From contig JAYWEL010000145.1 in the NCBI GenBank assembly GCA_043779285.1, positions 1-9,926 of the forward strand: 9,926 nucleotides of DNA, read 5' to 3'. The DNA is from MGR-bin208 sp043779285 (GTDB lineage: Bacteria; Bacteroidota; Bacteroidia; Chitinophagales; Chitinophagaceae). Positions within the stretch are counted from its first letter, which is position 1. Each line of letters starts with the position of its first letter. Under the pieces are notes generated by a model. It was not told where the DNA came from, did not search any database, and saw only the letters and a list, made by a program, of their open reading frames with translations. Below, one piece after another: positions 4,920 to 9,926 of the stretch. A program made the translations under genes and the position numbers.

Positions 4920-6611
4920 TTATTGAACTTTTAGCTGCTTACTTTCCCATTTCAGACCATCAAAAATCTTTACATAATAAATATCTGAAGGCAGTACCGA
5001 AATGTTGAAATTGACAACCTTTATGTCGCCAGAGTATTTTAAAACTTGTTTAACGTTTCCAAGTTTATCCATAATCTGAATTTCTTTTATACTCTTGTTT
5101 TTCTTACGTCCATCTATTGTTACATGGTCTGTAGCAGGATTGGGAGACATTGCAAACATAGTTCCGCATTCTATAGTTGTGTACTCACCGAAATAACCAG
5201 TTCCGCATGCATTCGTGTATGCGAGTTGTACGTTTATCCATCCATTATAAATTTGTCCTTGGCACTGGTCAACTTGAATTGTAACATGAGATTGATTTGA
5301 ATAACCTAAAATGGCTCCTCCTTGCACTGACCAACTGTAAGATGAAGCATTTTCTGCTGCGTCTAATTCCAATAATTCGCCGGGTCTTACCCCTAATGGT
5401 GGATTTAATCCAACAATATTTGTTGGGGTTTGTATACCTATATTTATATTCTCTATAGATACGGGAATTTGCCCGTTGCAAGCATTTGAAATAACAGCAG
5501 TTAATGTGATAACCCCATTATTGTTCATTGTTATGGTGGTCTGTGGTGAATTCGGTGAATTTATTGTTACAATGTCTGCAGGACTTGCCTGCCATTGAAC
5601 AGTTGCATTACAAGGCAAATTATTAATTGAATAGTTTGTAGTTCCACTACACAATGTGCTATTGCCATTTATAGACAGTGAAGGCTGGGTAATGGAAACT
5701 GTTCCGGAATTAGTTGTATTGTAATTAATGGCATTAGCTGCAACTGTAGCCGATACATTTTTTTGTACAAAACCACAAACAGGTGTAAGAGTCAAAGTAC
5801 TTGTTGTACCAGTTGAATAGGTAGTGGGAGCAGGAGTGCCATTGGGTAGCAGCCAGCCGTTAGGGGTTGCACCTAAGTTCCATGTATATCCTGTAATGCC
5901 TGTTGTGCCGCCACCATTATTAACAGTAAATGTAACAGGTGTTGTTGAGCCGCAGGTAATTGGTACACTTGCTGGCGTTATAGAGAAAGAGGTGGATGGT
6001 GGTGTTTCAACAATTCTTATTTTTCTAACCCGCACGGTTTTTGTTCCACCATTTACTTCTGGAAATGCTGTTATTTCCAGTGTGGGTTGTGTGCCTAATG
6101 CTGGAAAAACAAACTGAAATTCCTGAAAACTATTAGATGATAATTTAACAGCAGCAGGGCTTCCTCCAGGATTATAGTTCACAGTTTCCGGGCCATTACA
6201 GCCAGTACTTCCGCCTCCCCCGTTATTGTTTACATCTAATCTCATAAATGGCCCTGTAGGTAATCCAACTGTGTTTTCAATAGCTGCGGCAGTTACATAA
6301 ATCATATAACTATAGCCAGCCTTAAAGTTATAAGCAATCCGAAAACGGGCACCCTGAGAAACTCCTCCGGTGGTTTGATAAACTGTTTGCATTTGAATAG
6401 AAGAATCTGAATTGCTGTAAACCGTTTGTCCCAGCTTTCGCTGGTGTTCAATAGTGCCGGAGGCAGTACCTGTTGCCGGAACATTTGTAGGATTTACAAA
6501 TAAACTACAGGTTGTACCGGATGGGTTCCATGCCTGATAATCTATTGTTACGTTTTGACCTATTGCTGCCATTGAAAATAACAACAATAAAATACTGATA
6601 AGGTGTTTCAT
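4920..6611 (-). CDS. T9SS-secreted protein with PKD-like domains and C-terminal sorting tail
   Basis: A 563-residue protein. A signal peptide (1-18, ending AAIGQ) is followed by an N-terminal beta-rich region (about 20-203) containing GPFMRLDVNNNGGGG and a Gly/Asn loop, possibly a jelly-roll sandwich (inference). Then come two or three PKD/Ig-like domains (about 205-290, 305-390 and 395-480) with paired cysteines and the YTW, WQA and YSW core tryptophan strands. The last 76 residues, from MSPNPATDHVTI to the end with YYVKIFDG near the C-terminus, form the type A Por secretion domain that directs export by the type IX system and attachment to the cell surface or release. It is 26 bp downstream of the beta-barrel gene, so the two are probably one transcript. 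Ligand or activity is unknown; an adhesin or surface binding role is possible. Confidence 0.88.
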   Translation of the reverse strand: MKHLISILLLLFSMAAIGQNVTIDYQAWNPSGTTCSLFVNPTNVPATGTASGTIEHQRKLGQTVYSNSDSSIQMQTVYQTTGGVSQGARFRIAYNFKAGYSYMIYVTAAAIENTVGLPTGPFMRLDVNNNGGGGSTGCNGPETVNYNPGGSPAAVKLSSNSFQEFQFVFPALGTQPTLEITAFPEVNGGTKTVRVRKIRIVETPPSTSFSITPASVPITCGSTTPVTFTVNNGGGTTGITGYTWNLGATPNGWLLPNGTPAPTTYSTGTTSTLTLTPVCGFVQKNVSATVAANAINYNTTNSGTVSITQPSLSINGNSTLCSGTTNYSINNLPCNATVQWQASPADIVTINSPNSPQTTITMNNNGVITLTAVISNACNGQIPVSIENINIGIQTPTNIVGLNPPLGVRPGELLELDAAENASSYSWSVQGGAILGYSNQSHVTIQVDQCQGQIYNGWINVQLAYTNACGTGYFGEYTTIECGTMFAMSPNPATDHVTIDGRKKNKSIKEIQIMDKLGNVKQVLKYSGDIKVVNFNISVLPSDIYYVKIFDGLKWESKQLKVQ

Positions 6612-6637
6612 GTTTTTAAATAGTTTTAATTGATAAA

Positions 6638-7195
6638 TTATTTTTCTCTTTCAAGATGTACCTGAAGCCCAAGGCCAACCATAACAGTGTTATTACTGCC
6701 TTTGATATCTGAAAATTTATATGTTGAATAGCTTATTAAAAATTCCAGTCCTACTACAGTATTAAAATATATAACTGGGCCAGCAGAAAGTGTAAAAGTA
6801 CTTTTTGATATTTTTTCAGGAGTTGTACCCTTTTCAAATCCATACAGGTATCCTCCTTCTGCTATAACATTCACATTTTTTTCCGGATTAAGTAAATAAT
6901 AGCGGCAAAAAGGGCCAATATTAAAATCTGTATAACTTGTTCTCAATCCTTTGTCGCCAATTTTACCAATACCCGTTTTTATTCCAGCGACTAAATTATC
7001 AATAAAAAAATAGCCTACGTTGGGTCTTACTTGTAAATTATAAAACGTATGAGGTGCTCCGTAGTTTTCGCTATTATAGTTTGTGGAAGCATAACTAATA
7101 ACGCCGCCAAGCATCCAGTTGCCTTTTGTTATCTGGCTATTAACACTATTAATAATAAAAAATGCTACAATAATTAAGCAAGTTGATTTCTTCAT
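6638..7195 (-). CDS. Outer-membrane beta-barrel protein
   Basis: A 185-residue protein with a signal peptide (about 1-20, ending NSVNSQ). The mature part is a series of amphipathic strands alternating with short turns: GNWMLGGVISYAS near the start, VRPNVGYFFIDNLVAGIKTG, FNIGPFCRYYLL, STFTLSAGPVIYF and the final TVMVGLGLQVHLE. This pattern fits small 8-stranded outer-membrane barrels (OmpW/OmpX-like, Pfam outer-membrane beta-barrel group) widespread in Bacteroidota. It precedes the T9SS gene by 26 bp, so the barrel may help retain or anchor the secreted partner (inference). No TAnnTTTG promoter was found in the 180 bp upstream. Confidence 0.82.
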   Translation of the reverse strand: MKKSTCLIIVAFFIINSVNSQITKGNWMLGGVISYASTNYNSENYGAPHTFYNLQVRPNVGYFFIDNLVAGIKTGIGKIGDKGLRTSYTDFNIGPFCRYYLLNPEKNVNVIAEGGYLYGFEKGTTPEKISKSTFTLSAGPVIYFNTVVGLEFLISYSTYKFSDIKGSNNTVMVGLGLQVHLEREK

Positions 7196-7301
7196 ATTTT
7201 TTATTTATACTGGTTCAATATACGATGTCATACTAGTTGGGCTTGTATCACTTATAAATTGTTGCATTTTAATTTTCATGTCCATTGTATTTTTTCCTTT
7301 A

Positions 7302-7326
7302 GACACACCCATTATTAGAGTGTGTC
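7302..7326 (-). terminator. Hairpin downstream of gene X
   Basis: GACACAC (7302-7308) pairs perfectly with GTGTGTC (7320-7326), with an 11-nt loop, about 50 bp after the stop of gene X. No T-tract follows on minus (the sequence is A-rich there), so it is either a weak or factor-assisted terminator or a 3' stabilising hairpin. Confidence 0.4.
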
Positions 7327-7344
7327 CTACAGGGTTGCTTACAA

Positions 7345-7447
7345 CATGTTAATCAACAAAAAAATCTTTGCTGAATCAGGAGGTGGGCTTTGTTTCTACC
7401 TGTGCAATCTTGCCTAGTTTTTTAATTATGAATAACTGCCTTACCAG
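7345..7447 (-). repeat. 3' end of gene X duplicated at 4709-4813
   Basis: The last 23 codons of gene X and the following 30 bp are the intact partner of the diverged copy at 4709-4813. The two copies bracket the barrel and T9SS genes. Confidence 0.75.
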
Positions 7448-8293
7448 GTAAATAATGGTACCCCAAACGCCGGCTATAATGAAAAACGCAATGGCCAGCA
7501 ACCAGTAAGGTGCAAGGTTACCTTTCGACCAAAGTGAACGATGCCAGAAGCCGGTTTCAATTTTTGCAGCTACTCCCCAGGGAACTGTTTTTTCAACAAT
7601 TAAATTGCCATAGCTTTCATTATCTTCTACTCTTGCAACCAATACCAGGTTTCCTTTTTCGTCTCCTGGTATTGAATCTCTTTTAAACTCGGCACTGGCA
7701 GTTCCTGCTGAGTCGGAGGTATAGGTTTCCTCTTCACCTGCAGACAGGTTGCCAAGCAGGCGTTTTATTCCAAGCTTCATTTCAATATCTGCAACGGCCA
7801 CCCATTCATTTTCCTTTTTTTCTTTCAGCACTGCAGTCACTGTTCTAATATCATCAACAAGTGCGGTATCAAGTACAAGGATGGCTTTTTTTATAATTAT
7901 CTCACTGCTCAATTCTTCTATACGAGCCGATGTATCTGATAAGGCAATGAATGTAAATTCGTTCAATGAATCGAATGTTGATTTAAAGGAAGCGGATAAA
8001 TAAACCCTTCCTTTTCCGAATCTGCCGGTAATAATTTTTCCCAGAAAGTTTTCATCAGCTTGTTCGGTGAAATAAACATTCACCGGAATGTTTGCCAGGG
8101 GCTCCAACACCCGTCCGGTTTTTGTCTGGGTATTCACTTCTAAATAAGGCAGGTTATTGGCCGGAAGAAAATAACGGATACCCATTACTGGTGTAGAAAC
8201 CGGAGGCTCTTCTTGTGCATATATTTTATTTACACACACACTCAACAGAAATAAAAAGACAATAATCAGTTTATGACGGTAATTCACTTTCAT
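7376..8293 (-). CDS. Gene X: uncharacterised membrane-anchored subunit next to NrfD
   Basis: A 305-residue protein I do not recognise by name. It has a signal peptide (1-26, ending KIYAQ), a beta-rich periplasmic part of about 235 residues (an Ig-like segment at 50-120 with VNVYFTE, and another near 215-235 with NLVLVARVED), one membrane helix at 262-284 (APYWLLAIAFF onward) and a short basic cytoplasmic tail (285-305). It has no CxxCH heme motif, and its only cysteine is in the signal peptide, so it carries no obvious cofactor. Its ATG lies inside the end of the nrfD-like gene (23-nt overlap), which implies translational coupling and a shared complex. The likely role is an accessory or assembly subunit exposed to the periplasm (inference). 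A relic of a paralogue is at 4742-4813. Confidence 0.75.
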   Translation of the reverse strand: MKVNYRHKLIIVFLFLLSVCVNKIYAQEEPPVSTPVMGIRYFLPANNLPYLEVNTQTKTGRVLEPLANIPVNVYFTEQADENFLGKIITGRFGKGRVYLSASFKSTFDSLNEFTFIALSDTSARIEELSSEIIIKKAILVLDTALVDDIRTVTAVLKEKKENEWVAVADIEMKLGIKRLLGNLSAGEEETYTSDSAGTASAEFKRDSIPGDEKGNLVLVARVEDNESYGNLIVEKTVPWGVAAKIETGFWHRSLWSKGNLAPYWLLAIAFFIIAGVWGTIIYLVRQLFIIKKLGKIAQVETKPTS

Positions 8294-9587
8294 GATCGGT
8301 TATTGTTTTATAAATAGAAATAATTGGAAATACTCTGACAAGCATGGTAATAATCAACAACACTCCCGCTAATGAACCAAAGGCAATTGCCCATTCCTGC
8401 CAACTTGGAAAATAGTGGCTGAACTTTTCCGGTGAATCATATTTTGGAAGAAATGGGTGCAGCATCGTAGGTGTAACAATCAGATAGCGTTTTAACCAGG
8501 CACCTACAACCACCATTATTCCTGCTACAAACATGGGTTTGGGTTTTCGTCCTTTTGGAAATACCAAAATCAATATTGGAATGATCATGCCCACAACAAT
8601 GGCAAACCAAAACATAGGTGCAAATTCTCCTGCAAACAAACCGGCTAAATGTTCTTCTTCCGGTTTTTTCATTTTAAACGCCGGAACCAAGTATTCATTT
8701 ACATTAAAATAGAGATATAATAAAGCCAGCATCACTAATATTTTTCCCATATTATTGAAATGCCTTATGGTAATATAATGGTCTAGTTTGTACACGTTTC
8801 GGAAAACATACATTGCCACAACTACGCCCCCGGCACCTACTAAAAAAGCTCCGGAAACAAAATAGGCCCCGAAATTGGTACTGTCCCAACCCGGGCGATA
8901 GGTTGTAGCAAATAACCAGGAAGTAACTGTATGTATACAAAAGGCTACTGGTATAATGGTAATACAAATTATGGTAATAGCCCTGTCTCTGATTTTTTCC
9001 TGAGCAATAGTTCCTTTCCAGAACGAGCCTAACCAAGTATAAAGTTTTGCAAATGGTTTCCCCAGAGTTTGCCTTGCTTCAATCATTATTTTGATATCCG
9101 GAAGTAATGTGATGTAAAGTAGAAATAAGCTTAGAACCAGGTATGTAGTAATTACTATTACATCCCACATGATAGGAGACTGTATACGGCCGTGTGTAAA
9201 AAGGTAATACAATCTTTCGGGACGACCCATATCAACAATAATAATCAGGGAGGCGAAAATAATAGCAGATACAGCTATCATTTCAGATATCCGGGTTAGT
9301 GGTGTTCTCCATTGTACATCTGCTAATCGGAAAATAGCGGTGATTAGCGACCCAACTAAGCTGATAGCAACAAAAAAAACAAAATTAGAAATGTAAATAC
9401 CCCAAGAAACATAATCGCCCATATTGGTTACAACTAATCCTTCGCTTAATTGCTGAATGTAGGCTACTGCCCCGATACAGCATATAGCGATCAGACTTGC
9501 AGTCCATATCATACCTCTGCGACCAAATTTTTGTGGCAGTAAATCACGGATGATTTTTTCTTCTGAGAATTTTGGTAAATTTTCCAC
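8271..9587 (-). CDS. nrfD: NrfD/PsrC-family quinone-interacting membrane subunit
   Basis: A 438-residue protein with about ten membrane helices (near 26-45, 60-86, 100-118, 141-162, 203-225, 240-262, 280-302, 324-343, 351-371 and 398-420). Typical family features are DMGRPERLYYL (119-129), the Trp-Asp start of helix 4 (141-142), H219 with TVTSW, RPGWDSTNFGAYFVSGAF (231-248) and WLKRYLIVTP (364-373). The ten-helix size and the GW-ST-F-YFVSGA stretch resemble the ActC/ActF subunits of alternative complex III more than the eight-helix PsrC. These subunits pass electrons between menaquinone and an Fe-S subunit. The start is GTG 9587, 9 nt after the Fe-S gene stop; no ATG in frame is nearer than residue 26. 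The symbol denotes the family, not a proven nitrite reductase function. Confidence 0.88.
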   Translation of the reverse strand: MENLPKFSEEKIIRDLLPQKFGRRGMIWTASLIAICCIGAVAYIQQLSEGLVVTNMGDYVSWGIYISNFVFFVAISLVGSLITAIFRLADVQWRTPLTRISEMIAVSAIIFASLIIIVDMGRPERLYYLFTHGRIQSPIMWDVIVITTYLVLSLFLLYITLLPDIKIMIEARQTLGKPFAKLYTWLGSFWKGTIAQEKIRDRAITIICITIIPVAFCIHTVTSWLFATTYRPGWDSTNFGAYFVSGAFLVGAGGVVVAMYVFRNVYKLDHYITIRHFNNMGKILVMLALLYLYFNVNEYLVPAFKMKKPEEEHLAGLFAGEFAPMFWFAIVVGMIIPILILVFPKGRKPKPMFVAGIMVVVGAWLKRYLIVTPTMLHPFLPKYDSPEKFSHYFPSWQEWAIAFGSLAGVLLIITMLVRVFPIISIYKTITDHESELPS

Positions 9588-9596
9588 GTTCGTAGT

Positions 9597-9926
9597 TTAT
9601 GATTTTTTATCTGTTGGTTCTTCCTTTGGAAGTCCATCTTCAAATTTGAAATTTCTATTTACAGGAGGCAGGTAATATACGCTGGGTTTTGTTCCCAGGT
9701 CTTCCATCAGGCGATAACCTGCTTTATCCTTAACCAGGTCGCTGAAACGAAAAGTTTCGGGACCATTGCTTACAGAATCTTCATTCAAGTCGCCAAACAT
9801 AAATACACCATTTGGACAAGCGGTAACACAGTGCGGCAACATACCCATGCGAGTCATATCAGCACAAAAATCACATTTACCTACCGTACCTCTTTTTTGC
9901 GGAATGCTTGTTTCGGCATTGTATTC
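9597..9926 (-). CDS. Dicluster 4Fe-4S electron-transfer subunit (5' part outside window)
   Basis: The last 109 residues of an Fe-S protein, open to the right edge of the window. It shows one complete ferredoxin-like cluster motif, C-x2-C-x11-C-x3-C-P, in KCDFCADM and HCVTACPNG (C18, C21, C33 and C37 of the visible part), the layout of DmsB/PsrB/NrfC/ActB-type subunits, in which the other cysteine groups lie further N-terminal. The tail contains FRFSDLVKDK and the YYLPP motif (from about residue 84) common at the end of these proteins. It would carry electrons between NrfD and a catalytic or heme subunit. A molybdopterin oxidoreductase or multiheme cytochrome is expected upstream, beyond the window (inference). 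Confidence 0.85.
   Translation of the reverse strand, partial: EYNAETSIPQKRGTVGKCDFCADMTRMGMLPHCVTACPNGVFMFGDLNEDSVSNGPETFRFSDLVKDKAGYRLMEDLGTKPSVYYLPPVNRNFKFEDGLPKEEPTDKKS

Noticed and set aside
5269..5481. Alternative open frame of 70 codons within the T9SS gene
   Set aside because: It lies in another frame of a continuous 563-codon gene, and its composition (Arg and Ser rich) looks non-coding.
7119..7352. Plus-strand open frame before gene X
   Set aside because: It overlaps the start of the barrel gene antisense, with no recognisable domain.
1..9926. CRISPR array, tRNA, rRNA, insertion sequence or prophage
   Set aside because: The only repeats are the 63-bp pair and the gene-X tail; there is no spaced repeat array, cloverleaf, transposase or integrase in the readable frames.

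Overview
The window looks like chromosomal DNA of a Bacteroidota bacterium, probably a Sphingobacteriia/Chitinophagia-type lineage (the family placement is inference). The support is a protein with a C-terminal type IX secretion (Por) sorting domain, AT-rich DNA, A/T-rich leaders without clear Shine-Dalgarno sequences, a TTTG-N19-TAnnTTTG promoter of the Bacteroidota sigma type, and gene families typical of the phylum. I see no tRNA, rRNA, CRISPR array, transposase or integrase.

Left end (1-283): a 63-bp sequence is present twice as perfect direct repeats, 210 bp apart. Each copy carries the same intrinsic terminator. The 147 bp between them holds only short, doubtful open frames.

Metal module (284-1853): on the minus strand, an SCO-type copper chaperone gene is followed by a Fur/Zur-family repressor gene, apparently one operon. 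Divergently, on the plus strand, lies a MerC-family membrane protein gene. A 15-bp perfect palindrome, resembling operators of the Fur superfamily, overlaps a strong Bacteroidota promoter that would give an almost leaderless merC transcript. The simplest model is a repressor that controls merC and perhaps its own operon in response to metal.

Middle (1911-4579): a secreted NTF2-like (DUF4440-type) protein and an SPFH/band-7 membrane protein on plus; then, on minus, a GH25 lysozyme followed by a small VanZ-like membrane protein. The lysozyme's membrane anchor is out of frame with its catalytic domain at a run of eight T, which may be a sequencing error, a mutation or a phase-variable tract.

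Right half (4580-9926), all minus strand: a partial dicluster Fe-S subunit, a 10-helix NrfD/PsrC-type quinone-interacting membrane subunit and a signal-peptide protein with a C-terminal membrane helix, here called X, form a tight operon (9-nt gap, then 23-nt overlap). This is very likely part of a membrane redox complex whose remaining subunits lie beyond the right edge. Downstream are an outer-membrane beta-barrel gene and a T9SS-secreted PKD-like protein gene. Beyond these, at 4742-4813, is a 23-codon relic of the C-terminus of X together with its 3' flank, so the barrel/T9SS pair sits between an intact X and the stump of a second copy.
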